Virus record (IMG/VR): IMGVR_UViG_3300028025_002813
Location: 1 to 25,344 of that record
Origin: a virus
Direction: 5' to 3' (one strand)
Length of the DNA: 25,344 bases
Shown here: positions 7,563 to 14,224 of the stretch, piece by piece
Layout of the letters: each line of letters begins with the position of its first letter
Numbering within the stretch: position 1 is the stretch's first letter
Position numbers and translations under genes: made by a program
Notes under the pieces: generated by a model
What the model was told of the DNA's origin: nothing
The model's input: only the letters and a program-made list of their open reading frames with translations
Databases searched by the model: none

Positions 7563-8788
7563 TGCCAGCACCAGCTACTAAAGTCGAAATCGGATTTGAT
7601 TTATCAGCTCTAGGTGGACCGTTCTTTATATTAGATGATGCTGTTCAGGGTGTGTTAGATAACCCGACCTACACATTAGGTGGCACCTTATTTTATGATG
7701 TCTCATCAAAAGTACTAAATGTCAGTGTTAATCGTGGTAAGTCCAGGCAGTTAGATAAGTTCACAGCAGGTAACTCTAATATCTTATTCATAAATCAGGA
7801 TCGTGCGTTTGATCCTCTTAATGCTTCTAGTCCCTACTATGGGCAAATTGTCCCTAGACGTACTGTCAGAATTACTACCTCAGGCTCAGCTGTCTTTTAT
7901 GGATCTGTGGATGACTGGAACCTTAACTATGACATTTCAGGGTATTCGACTGCTGGTGCTGTCGTATCTGATGGTTTCACATATCTAGCGCAACAAGTAT
8001 TGACAGCACATACGGCTGTTTCACAAACGTCTGGAGCACGAATCGGTGCTGTGCTAGATCGTGCATCTGTGGACTGGCCAGCATCTCTAAGAGACTTAGA
8101 TGCAGGAGCGACCACATTACAGGCAGATGTCGTAGCTGATGGAACTAATGCTTTGGAATATTTGCAGTTAGTTAATTATTCTGAGCCAGGTAAATTATTT
8201 ATGGGTGCAGATGGGTACGTAACATTTAGAGATCGTACTGATGCACCAACATCTACAGGCCTAGTTACTTTCTCAGATACTGGCACAGGTATCCCATTTG
8301 TCGGAGTAGAAATCGTTTATGGCTCTGAGTTGTTATACAACTTCGTGCAGATAGAACGTAATAACGGTGGTACAGCTACAGCATCTGATTCAGATAGCCA
8401 GAACCAGTATGGTGTCGTGGCATTAGTGCAAGAGGGTCTTTTAATGGACACTGATGCTGATGCATCATCTCTAGCCAGTTTTCTATTAAGTAAATATTCT
8501 GAACCTGAATACAGGTTTGATCGTCTGACTGTGGCACTCGAGGATTTATCTAATGCAAATCAGTCATCTGTGCTTGGGCTAGAAATAGGTGATATAGCAC
8601 GCATTAGGTTTACGCCTAATCAAACTGGGACACAGATAGACAAATACGCTAGTATTATCGCTATAGATCATGACATACGACCTATGTCACATCGAATCAC
8701 ATATGGCTTTGAAACATTAGACTTTGCAAGTCTGATATTAGATGACAGCGTATTCGGTCTACTAGATGATGCATATCTAGGTTTTTAA
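7562..8788 (+). CDS. Minor tail protein (distal tail/baseplate type)
   Basis: A 408-residue protein directly after the tape measure, where distal tail and tail-associated proteins lie. It is beta-rich: YDVSSKVLNVSVNRGKSRQ and ILFINQDRAFDPLNASSPY, then GSVDDWNLNYDISG; this 'R-G-x-S-x-x-L-D-x-F-x-A-G' and 'N-x-D-x-x-F-D-P' arrangement is common in actinophage minor tail proteins. A repeated motif marks both ends: ILDDAVQGVLDN at residues 23-34 and ILDDSVFGLLDD at 392-403. No enzymatic domain is seen. It probably joins the tail tube to the tip or fibre and may bind the host surface. Confidence 0.7.
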   Translation: MPAPATKVEIGFDLSALGGPFFILDDAVQGVLDNPTYTLGGTLFYDVSSKVLNVSVNRGKSRQLDKFTAGNSNILFINQDRAFDPLNASSPYYGQIVPRRTVRITTSGSAVFYGSVDDWNLNYDISGYSTAGAVVSDGFTYLAQQVLTAHTAVSQTSGARIGAVLDRASVDWPASLRDLDAGATTLQADVVADGTNALEYLQLVNYSEPGKLFMGADGYVTFRDRTDAPTSTGLVTFSDTGTGIPFVGVEIVYGSELLYNFVQIERNNGGTATASDSDSQNQYGVVALVQEGLLMDTDADASSLASFLLSKYSEPEYRFDRLTVALEDLSNANQSSVLGLEIGDIARIRFTPNQTGTQIDKYASIIAIDHDIRPMSHRITYGFETLDFASLILDDSVFGLLDDAYLGF

Positions 8789-8796
8789 GGAGCAGC

Positions 8797-9672
8797 ATGG
8801 CATTACAGACATTTACAGCAGGTCAGGTATTAACTGCTACACAAGTTAATAATCTACAGGCTAATGATTACAATCAAACTGTTTCAACCAAAACTGATTC
8901 CTATGTATTAACTGCGGCCGATAAAGGCACTCGCGTGGTAATGAATAAAGCCACAGCTACAACTATCACTGTAAATACCAGCCTATTCGCTGCTGGTGAC
9001 ACACTTTGGATTCATAACATCGGTGCAGGTGTTTGCACTATTACAGCTGGTACTGCGACAGTTTCAACCTCAGGATCTCTAGCATTAGCACAAAACGCTG
9101 GTGGAACTCTTTATTTCACTTCTACTGGTGTTGCAATCTTCTTTCCAACTGTTGCCTCATCAGCTCAAGGTTTGACGTTGTTGTCAACCGTTGCTTTTAG
9201 TGCAGTAGCCAGTCAATCAATCAATGATGTTTTTAGTGCAACTTATACAAATTATCAAATTTTAGTTAAAGCATCTTGTTCTTCTGCAACGCAATTATCT
9301 TTAAGAATGAGAGTTAGTGGTTCAGATTTAACTTCATCAAGTTATATGTATGGTGGTTCTTATACTCAATTTACTGGTGCTGCTACTCCTGGTGCTGAAA
9401 ACGCAACACCAACAACTGCTGCTGGTTTTAACGTTTTAGATGTTGATGGAAACCCTGGATATGCAAGTATTCAAATTTTTGACCCTTTTGCAACCGAACA
9501 AACAGGTTTAATATATGACCAAATTTTCAATCAAGGTGGTTCAAGAAATAATGGTTATTGGCAAGCATTTTCTGGCTTAACAACTGTCACAACTTCTTAT
9601 ACTGGTTTTACTTTGTTACCTGCTGCTGGAAATATAACTGGATATGTGAGGGTTTATGGCTACAACCAATAA
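8797..9672 (+). CDS. Tail fibre / receptor-binding protein candidate
   Basis: A 291-residue beta-rich protein with a strong ribosome-binding site (AAGGAG, five bases before ATG). The N-terminus ALQTFTAGQVLTATQVNNLQ is the opening found in many small tail-tip proteins ('F-x-x-G-x-V-L-T-A-x-x-V-N-x-L'), followed by DSYVLTAADKGTRVVM and a repetitive beta structure. The C-terminal half (from about residue 123) contains FSATYTNYQILVKASCSSAT and ends YTGFTLLPAAGNITGYVRVYG, a jelly-roll-like pattern common in aquatic phage receptor-binding domains. Codon use changes sharply near 9165: glutamine is CAG or CAA before this point, and only CAA (11 of 11) after it. The C-terminal half may therefore have been exchanged. 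Receptor-binding role is inferred from position and form. Confidence 0.65.
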   Translation: MALQTFTAGQVLTATQVNNLQANDYNQTVSTKTDSYVLTAADKGTRVVMNKATATTITVNTSLFAAGDTLWIHNIGAGVCTITAGTATVSTSGSLALAQNAGGTLYFTSTGVAIFFPTVASSAQGLTLLSTVAFSAVASQSINDVFSATYTNYQILVKASCSSATQLSLRMRVSGSDLTSSSYMYGGSYTQFTGAATPGAENATPTTAAGFNVLDVDGNPGYASIQIFDPFATEQTGLIYDQIFNQGGSRNNGYWQAFSGLTTVTTSYTGFTLLPAAGNITGYVRVYGYNQ

Positions 9673-9889
9673 AAAAGAAGAACAAATATTTATCGGCAAT
9701 GACGATATGGTTGTCGAATTAACTGGAGAAGCAAAAGCCGAATTTATTGCTGATAGAGATGCACGCGTTCAAGAAGCATTACTACTTGAAGCCGAGTATG
9801 AAGCAAAGAGAACTGCGCGTGCTAATGCGATTAACAAATTAGCTGAGATCGCTGGACTAACAGAAGAAGAAATTAACTCAATACTGTAA
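9656..9889 (+). CDS. Small tail-fibre-associated protein, function unknown
   Basis: A 77-residue acidic, helical protein whose ATG lies inside the end of the fibre gene, after GTGAGGG. It has a short beta start (EEQIFIGNDDMVVELTG), a long charged helix (EYEAKRTARANAINKLAEI) and ends GLTEEEINSIL. The helical 'A-x-x-K-L-A-x-x-x-G-L-T-E-E-E-I' end is common in small genes that follow tail fibre genes in aquatic phages, where they may act as fibre chaperones or attached subunits. Codon choice (CAA only for Gln) is like the exchanged half of the fibre gene, which suggests that both moved together. No enzymatic function suggested. Confidence 0.6.
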   Translation: MATTNKKEEQIFIGNDDMVVELTGEAKAEFIADRDARVQEALLLEAEYEAKRTARANAINKLAEIAGLTEEEINSIL

Positions 9890-9901
9890 TTCTGCAGTAT
9901 T
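9880..9901 (+). terminator. Stem-loop over the stop codon, possible weak terminator
   Basis: AATACTG (9880-9886) pairs perfectly with CAGTATT (9895-9901) around an eight-base loop containing the TAA of the preceding gene. The stem is AT-rich and no U-run follows, so a true terminator is uncertain; it may protect the 3' end of the tail transcript. Confidence 0.3.
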
Positions 9902-9945
9902 ATCTGTACTAACTATTACACTGCGCAGATATGTGCAGGTATGAA

Positions 9946-10431
9946 ATGAAATACAAAGTATTAACAGCTACAACACTCTGCGCACTTATCGCATCACCAT
10001 CATTAGCATTTACAGAACCATTTCCAGGTAGTTATCGTGAGACACGTGATATCACATGTCCAGCGCAGTACCCGATAAAGACTGGTGAGGGTGTTATGGG
10101 TGGTGGATACATCACTACATGCTGGACATCACAAGCATGGTCATTACAGATGGCTGGTGGAGATGACTGGACTGCCTGGCTAAACGGCACCTATACTCCA
10201 GCACCAACTCCTACACCTACAGTCACCGTTACACCTGCACCACAGATTATAGAAAGAGTGGTAACAGTTAGTGGTGGCACTAATACTGTGATCCAGTATG
10301 TGCCTGAGGTTAAGTCTGAGCCTGTCACAAAGAAAGAGATTAGAGCTGAAATTAAAAGACTTAAAGGTGAAATGTCTAAATTAAATAAGAAACTAAAGAG
10401 ACTGGTGGCAATATCCAAACCGACACCGTAG
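9946..10431 (+). CDS. Secreted protein with Pro/Thr linker and coiled-coil end, unknown function
   Basis: An in-frame ATG exists at 9931, but the start at 9946 gives an ideal signal peptide (MKYKVLTATTLCALIASPSLAF, written here only to show its length of about 21 residues up to SLA) and has AGG seven bases upstream. The mature protein has a small domain with two Cys (DITCPAQYPIKTG and TTCWTSQAWSLQM), likely a disulphide pair outside the cytoplasm. Then come a Pro/Thr linker (TPAPTPTPTVTVTPAP), a VTVSGGTNTVIQYV segment and a Lys-rich helix (EIRAEIKRLKGEMSKLNKK). It lies between tail and lysis genes. It could be a host-surface protein made by the prophage, a virion protein, or a lysis helper. 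No family recognised. Confidence 0.6.
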   Translation: MKYKVLTATTLCALIASPSLAFTEPFPGSYRETRDITCPAQYPIKTGEGVMGGGYITTCWTSQAWSLQMAGGDDWTAWLNGTYTPAPTPTPTVTVTPAPQIIERVVTVSGGTNTVIQYVPEVKSEPVTKKEIRAEIKRLKGEMSKLNKKLKRLVAISKPTP

Positions 10432-11288
10432 TAACAGGTGAGCCCTGGTACACAGTTGAACAGATATTAGAGGCATACCATAGGCGCTTTCAGGTATTAG
10501 GTCATAAGAGACAGTTATGGCTGACTGATAAGCATCTAATAAACAGGCTCGCTAAGCGTGTGCATCCACAGTTCGCTACCACTGATGACCTTGAGCAGGT
10601 AATTATGCTATCGCCTGCTCAGGCCACCAGAAAGACGAATAGTAACCGTTACAAGATGATCTACAGGCATCTAATACATCTGCAGTTAGTACCTGAGGAT
10701 CATAACCCTGCTGAGAAACTGGTACGCATTAGGAAACCTAAATCGATGCCTAGACCATTTACAGCTGGTGAGGTGGCCACGATTATGGAATCAGCTGACA
10801 GCCCTATGCGTGACTGGTTTATCCTGTCATGTTTTGCAGGGTTCAGAGCAGCAGAAATATCTTTGACCTGTGGTGCTGACTTAGAGGAGCATCAGGATGG
10901 ATACATGATACGTATCCCTCATGGCAAAGGTGGCACAGATCTAGCATTACCAGCGCACCCAGTTGTCGTGGAAATGATTAAGTCATATAAGACTCTGGGC
11001 AGATTATGGCCAACAGTTAAACCACACACTTTATCAACTTATGCATGTAAAGAGTTAAGACGATTAGGTATAAATAAGAAACTGCATTCGGGTCGTCACT
11101 ATTTTGCTACTAACTGCTACTCCGTTTCTGGTGGTGACTTATTAGCTGTATCTAAACTTATGCGCCACGCTTCACCAGCCACGACAGCGATATATGCAGA
11201 GTTAGCATCACCTGTCGCTAAACAAGTGGTAAATGCATTACAGACTCCTGGGGTAGAATTAGGTAATCGTACTGAGGAGACTTCATGA
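10413..11288 (+). CDS. int: Tyrosine recombinase (phage integrase), probable AUC start
   Basis: The catalytic domain is complete: Arg in CFAGFRAAEI (codon 10845-10847), Lys in HGKGG, H-x-x-R in HSGRHYFAT, the second His/Trp position in LMRHASPATT, and the nucleophile Tyr in TAIYAEL. The first canonical start (GTG 10560) would cut the N-terminal core-binding domain in half. In-frame sequence upstream clearly belongs to it (WYTVEQILEAYHRRFQVLG and LTDKHLINRLAKRV), yet contains no ATG, GTG or TTG back to the stop at 10386. ATC at 10413, with GGTGG five bases before it, gives a normal 291-residue integrase; ATA at 10464 is another option. The gene overlaps the secreted-protein gene at its start and the holin-like gene at its end. 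It should integrate the phage DNA into a host site, making this phage temperate. Family certain, start uncertain. Confidence 0.88.
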   Translation: MQTDTVVTGEPWYTVEQILEAYHRRFQVLGHKRQLWLTDKHLINRLAKRVHPQFATTDDLEQVIMLSPAQATRKTNSNRYKMIYRHLIHLQLVPEDHNPAEKLVRIRKPKSMPRPFTAGEVATIMESADSPMRDWFILSCFAGFRAAEISLTCGADLEEHQDGYMIRIPHGKGGTDLALPAHPVVVEMIKSYKTLGRLWPTVKPHTLSTYACKELRRLGINKKLHSGRHYFATNCYSVSGGDLLAVSKLMRHASPATTAIYAELASPVAKQVVNALQTPGVELGNRTEETS

Positions 11289-11536
11289 GTATCACAATTA
11301 TTAAAGATGTTGTAATGAGAGCATTTGCTCTATTTCTAGCCACAGCACTTCCAGCCATCGGTGTTGGCGCATTCGCTGGAGTCGCACCTATAAACTCGGC
11401 TGCTATTGCTGGGGGGCTTGCAGTTTCACGTGTGATCACAGATTTGGCCAAAGCGTTCTTGGATGATGGAAAACTTACACAGGCTGAAGTCGATGCAATA
11501 TTTAAACGTGCTAATAAGAAAGATGAAACTAAATAA
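11285..11536 (+). CDS. Holin-like membrane protein
   Basis: An 83-residue protein with hydrophobic segments at about residues 10-32 (VMRAFALFLATALPAIGVG) and 37-50 (NSAAIAGGLAVSRVI), then a charged C-terminus (DDGKLTQAEVDAIFKRANK). The layout of one or two membrane helices, followed by 'D-G-x-L-T-x-x-E-V-x-x-I-F', is that of r1t-type and similar actinophage holins. It overlaps the integrase stop (ATGA) and its stop overlaps the endolysin start (TAATG). Coupling to the endolysin is the best sign of its role: making the lesion that lets the M23 enzyme reach the wall and timing lysis. It could instead be a small membrane protein not directly forming pores, since two more membrane proteins follow at 12910 and 13079. 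Confidence 0.68.
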   Translation: MSITIIKDVVMRAFALFLATALPAIGVGAFAGVAPINSAAIAGGLAVSRVITDLAKAFLDDGKLTQAEVDAIFKRANKKDETK

Positions 11537-11937
11537 TGGCGTTACCCATTAAAGATGGCAAGATAACCACAAAATATAAGAAGTTAGGCAAGATGTGGAG
11601 TCGTGGCTATCACACTGGTGTGGACTTCGCAGTGCCATCAGGCACAGATATTCTCGCAGTCGATGATGGTGTAATCGCTAACGCAAACTGGGGTAAATCC
11701 TATGGCACACAAATCGTTCAACAGGTTACCGTTAATGATCAAAAAAGATGGGTTATCTACGCACATCTTACAAAGTCATTAGTTAAACCAGGTGATGCTG
11801 TAGTAAAAGGCCAACACATAGCTGAGTCAGGTAACACTGGTAACTCATCAGGTCCACACCTACACTTCGAGATGCGCGACAACATTAGATGGTCAGCTGG
11901 TGCTGACTGTGACCCAGCCGAGATCTTAGCGAGATAA
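11536..11937 (+). CDS. Endolysin, M23 family metallopeptidase
   Basis: A 133-residue single-domain peptidase of the LytM/M23 family. All zinc and catalytic residues are visible: His26 and Asp30 in YHTGVDFAVPSGT, His77 in IYAHLT, and the HLH pair (His108, His110) in GNTGNSSGPHLHFEMRD. It has no signal peptide and no separate wall-binding domain, so export should depend on the holin. M23 enzymes cut cross-bridge or stem peptide bonds in peptidoglycan. The gene sits directly after the holin-like gene. A second, lysozyme-like wall enzyme is encoded at 14225, far from this cassette; the two may serve different steps (lysis here). Confidence 0.87.
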   Translation: MALPIKDGKITTKYKKLGKMWSRGYHTGVDFAVPSGTDILAVDDGVIANANWGKSYGTQIVQQVTVNDQKRWVIYAHLTKSLVKPGDAVVKGQHIAESGNTGNSSGPHLHFEMRDNIRWSAGADCDPAEILAR

Positions 11938-11938
11938 G

Positions 11939-12913
11939 ATTCGTAGGTTACGCCTGCGACTATTACTACCATTAGCACTACTAGCTGTCATGATGTCATC
12001 TAGTGCATTCGCTGATGATGTGCTCATAGAGTTATCACCTGAGCAGCCGTATGTAGATGTGCCTATAAATGTAGAAACTCCTAGCACTGTAACAGTGCAG
12101 ACTACTACTGGTACTCCACAAACTTCTGGATTTATAGATTCGTGGGTGGAGTTATGGCAAGACACACTTAAATTAGGCGCTAACGATGATGGTGCGCACT
12201 CAGCTACAAATTATCTGGCCTCATTATTATCTTTACCATTAGATGCTGGTACATATTTTATTAGAGCCACATCATATGCGTGGGCTGTCACTAATGGTAA
12301 TCAAACACCGACAGGTAGTTACACACTTACATGGTCTGGTGCTGTATTAACATCACCGTCACCAACTATTACTCCGAGTGAAACACCCACACCAGAGCCA
12401 ACACCGTCACCAACAGAAACAGAAACCCAGACACCTACACCAACCCCGACACCAGAATTAACGCCTGAAGCAACCCCAGAACCAGTAATAGATAACTCAG
12501 ATAACGCACCGACTTCAACTCAGGAACCTGAAATCGTAGTACCAGCCCCAAGCCTGCCACCGATAGTAGAGCCAGAATTAGAGATAGTTGAGCCAGTAGT
12601 TGAACTAGAGCCATCTGAAACTCCTATTATCGAACCTGAGTTAAGTGTAGAGGAATTAGAGGAACAAATGCAAGAACAAATAATTCAGGAATACATAGCT
12701 GAAAATACTCTAGAATTAGAGATACCCACTGCGCTGGCTGAGATACCTGGCATTGCCGAAGTCTTTGCAGCAACTGAAGCGATATTAAATGTGGGATCGG
12801 ATATGACACCTGAGCAACGCGAAGAGTCACAGGGCGTGGTTATCGCAGCAGTCTTAGTGCAACAGATAGCACAAATATCTGCCGTAGGCGCTATGAGTAG
12901 GAGAAACAAATGA
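11939..12913 (+). CDS. Secreted protein: PPC-like beta domain, Pro/Thr linker, acidic region; probable AUU start
   Basis: The first ATG (11990) lies inside the signal peptide. Reading upstream to ATT 11939 gives a textbook one: an Arg-rich start (IRRLRLR), a hydrophobic core (LLLPLALLAVMM) and a cleavage site AFA-DD. CTG 11954 with AGG upstream is the alternative. The mature protein has a beta domain like pre-peptidase C-terminal (PPC) domains: DSWVELWQDTLKLGANDDG, then NYLASLLSLPLDAGTYFIRA and PTGSYTLTWSG. A long Thr/Pro repeat region and a Glu/Pro-rich region follow, then a weak hydrophobic segment (VVIAAVLVQQIAQISAVGAM) and a basic end (RRNK). That order suggests an exported, perhaps membrane-tethered surface protein. 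It is 324 residues from ATT. It starts right after the endolysin stop and overlaps the next membrane-protein gene (ATGA). A role in lysis, adhesion or superinfection exclusion cannot be decided. Confidence 0.65.
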   Translation: MRRLRLRLLLPLALLAVMMSSSAFADDVLIELSPEQPYVDVPINVETPSTVTVQTTTGTPQTSGFIDSWVELWQDTLKLGANDDGAHSATNYLASLLSLPLDAGTYFIRATSYAWAVTNGNQTPTGSYTLTWSGAVLTSPSPTITPSETPTPEPTPSPTETETQTPTPTPTPELTPEATPEPVIDNSDNAPTSTQEPEIVVPAPSLPPIVEPELEIVEPVVELEPSETPIIEPELSVEELEEQMQEQIIQEYIAENTLELEIPTALAEIPGIAEVFAATEAILNVGSDMTPEQREESQGVVIAAVLVQQIAQISAVGAMSRRNK

Positions 12914-13092
12914 TTTGGTTAAAAAAATACTTTATTGGTATGACTGGTGATGTTTGGACATATGTTGGCCTTTTAATTGCCTATTTCACACTCGATGGCA
13001 GTGCAAAGATAGTTACAGGGTGGCTAATCATCATCGGTCTAGTAGTATGGCTCATATCTTTCCCGATTAGGGAGTCCGATGACTCTAATTGA
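12910..13092 (+). CDS. Small two-helix membrane protein
   Basis: A 60-residue protein with a basic start (MIWLKKYF) and two hydrophobic segments, about residues 15-28 (VWTYVGLLIAYFTL) and 34-51 (IVTGWLIIIGLVVWLISF), separated by a short polar turn (DGSAK). It ends in an acidic tail (RESDDSN). It overlaps the gene before it by ATGA and the one after it by 14 bases. Size, topology and place in the lysis cassette suit a holin, antiholin or spanin-like helper; no specific family recognised. Confidence 0.6.
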   Translation: MIWLKKYFIGMTGDVWTYVGLLIAYFTLDGSAKIVTGWLIIIGLVVWLISFPIRESDDSN

Positions 13093-13348
13093 TTACATAC
13101 TCCTGACAGGTCAGGTAGCGATGGCTATTACAGCTGTTGGTGCCTTGTTATTAGCCACACATCGTTATGTGGTGGTAAAACCTATTCAAAGATCTATAGC
13201 TGAGCACACACAACTTATCCAGCCTGGTAGTAATGGTGGTAGGTCACTTCCAGATATAGCCCTGGGCATCCAACGTGTTGAGGCAAAATTAGAGACTATA
13301 AATAAGCGTGTGGACACATTAGAGAAATCCATCAAATCTAGTAATTAG
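13079..13348 (+). CDS. Membrane-anchored coiled-coil protein of lysis cassette (DUF2746-like candidate)
   Basis: An 89-residue protein with one N-terminal membrane segment (VAMAITAVGALLLATHRYVVV, residues about 13-33), then a polar stretch (PGSNGGRSLPDIALG) and a C-terminal coiled coil (RVEAKLETINKRVDTLEKSIK). This layout matches small membrane proteins in actinophage lysis cassettes that are often assigned to DUF2746 and thought to aid or time holin action. It is the last gene of the late region; a new promoter begins just after it. The family name is a likeness in size, order and topology, not a confirmed match. Confidence 0.55.
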   Translation: MTLIDYILLTGQVAMAITAVGALLLATHRYVVVKPIQRSIAEHTQLIQPGSNGGRSLPDIALGIQRVEAKLETINKRVDTLEKSIKSSN

Positions 13349-13354
13349 CCACTA

Positions 13355-13383
13355 TTGTCAGACCGTCTGTATAAAGTCATTAT
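13355..13383 (+). promoter_or_regulatory. Promoter with palindromic operator candidate
   Basis: TTGTCA (13355-13360) and CATTAT (13378-13383) are 17 bases apart, upstream of a gene with an excellent ribosome-binding site. Between them lies an 11-base palindrome, CAGAC-C-GTCTG (13359-13369), which overlaps the -35 box by two bases. This is a natural place for a repressor to bind. The promoter would drive the annealing-protein and nuclease genes up to the hairpins at 16766. Confidence 0.5.
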
Positions 13384-13402
13384 CACTATAGAAAGGTGAA
13401 AT

Positions 13403-13546
13403 ATGACCAAGATTACTGATCCGAGCATATGGGACAAATTAGCCCTATCTGCCAAGATTAAGTGGTTACAGATACAGGCTGATAATGAGGCGCAGAGATG
13501 CACGACATGTCAGCATTACCTATGCACGTGTGGAGATGATATATAG
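13403..13546 (+). CDS. Small Cys-rich protein, possibly zinc-binding (47 aa)
   Basis: ATG 13403 follows AAAGGTGAA, a strong ribosome-binding site, and the frame runs to TAG 13544-13546, abutting the next ATG. The 47-residue product starts TKITDPSIWDKLALSAKIKW and ends QRCTTCQHYLCTCGDDI. The C-x2-C...C-x-C cluster at the end could hold a zinc ion. As the first gene after the promoter it may be an early regulator or an inhibitor of a host factor. No family recognised, but the start signal and the tight fit with the next gene make it a real gene. Confidence 0.65.
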   Translation: MTKITDPSIWDKLALSAKIKWLQIQADNEAQRCTTCQHYLCTCGDDI

Positions 13547-14212
13547 ATGGCATTCGATTTAAGCAATTATGAACCTGTTGAGAAAAGAATAGACAGATTT
13601 TATGGTGAGTTCAAAAACGGCAGGATAGTGACTGAATTAGTCGCACATTCAGACCAAATGTTCATAGTGAAAGCGTTTGCGTATCGTGATGCAGCAGATG
13701 AACGACCAGCATCAACAGGCTTCGCTGAGGAACGTGTTGGATCTAATCCTGTAAATCGTCAGTCAGCCCTAGAAAATTGTGAAACCTCAGCTATCGGGCG
13801 TTGTTTAGCCAACTTAAATTTTGCGCCTAAGGGTGCTCGACCTAGTTTGGAAGAGATGACTAAGACTGAGCGTGTGGCAGATGTGCCAGCGACTGAGCCG
13901 TACTCATGGTCTGGAGTGAAAATATCTAATGGTCCTGCATCTAGAGCTGATGCATCAGATAAACAAATCGGTTACCTAAAGAAATTACTGAAAGATATCG
14001 CTGAGGAGATGCAGGTAGACATCAAGCATGCAACAGAATTAGCATGGCAGGAGATGGGATGCGACCAGGTGACTGGTATCCCTAATAAAGCCAGTGCATC
14101 ACTTTTGATAAATGACCTCACACAAGGTCAGGCATCAAACTCTATGTTTCGAGAGAAACTAAGAGGCACCACAGGTGAGAAACCAGATCCTTGGAACTCA
14201 CCTAACTTCTAA
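13547..14212 (+). CDS. Single-strand DNA annealing/binding protein candidate
   Basis: A 221-residue protein whose first half holds the motif SALENCETSAIGRCLANLNF (residues 74-92 region). The 'E-N-x-E-T-S-A-I-G-R-x-L-A' signature is shared by a large set of phage proteins of the Rad52/Sak-like or related annealing class. Before it are FYGEFKNGRIVTELVAHSD and MFIVKAFAYRD, like the beta strands of the same fold. The C-terminal third is helical (SDKQIGYLKKLLKDIAEEM), with a resemblance to C-terminal tails of such proteins, and it ends in an acidic, Pro-containing tail (EKPDPWNSPNF) as in single-strand binding proteins. Nuclease genes follow within 1.5 kb, which fits a recombination module. Whether it anneals or only binds DNA cannot be told. 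Confidence 0.6.
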   Translation: MAFDLSNYEPVEKRIDRFYGEFKNGRIVTELVAHSDQMFIVKAFAYRDAADERPASTGFAEERVGSNPVNRQSALENCETSAIGRCLANLNFAPKGARPSLEEMTKTERVADVPATEPYSWSGVKISNGPASRADASDKQIGYLKKLLKDIAEEMQVDIKHATELAWQEMGCDQVTGIPNKASASLLINDLTQGQASNSMFREKLRGTTGEKPDPWNSPNF

Positions 14213-14224
14213 CAAAGGAGCCAG

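Noticed and set aside
10389-10431. -1 frameshift fusing the secreted protein to the integrase
   Set aside because: No canonical slippery heptamer in the overlap and a fusion of an exported protein to an integrase makes no sense; a non-AUG start is simpler.
12355-12480. Thr/Pro repeat as a CRISPR or tandem DNA repeat
   Set aside because: The repeats are of codons for a low-complexity linker and vary in sequence; there are no spacers.
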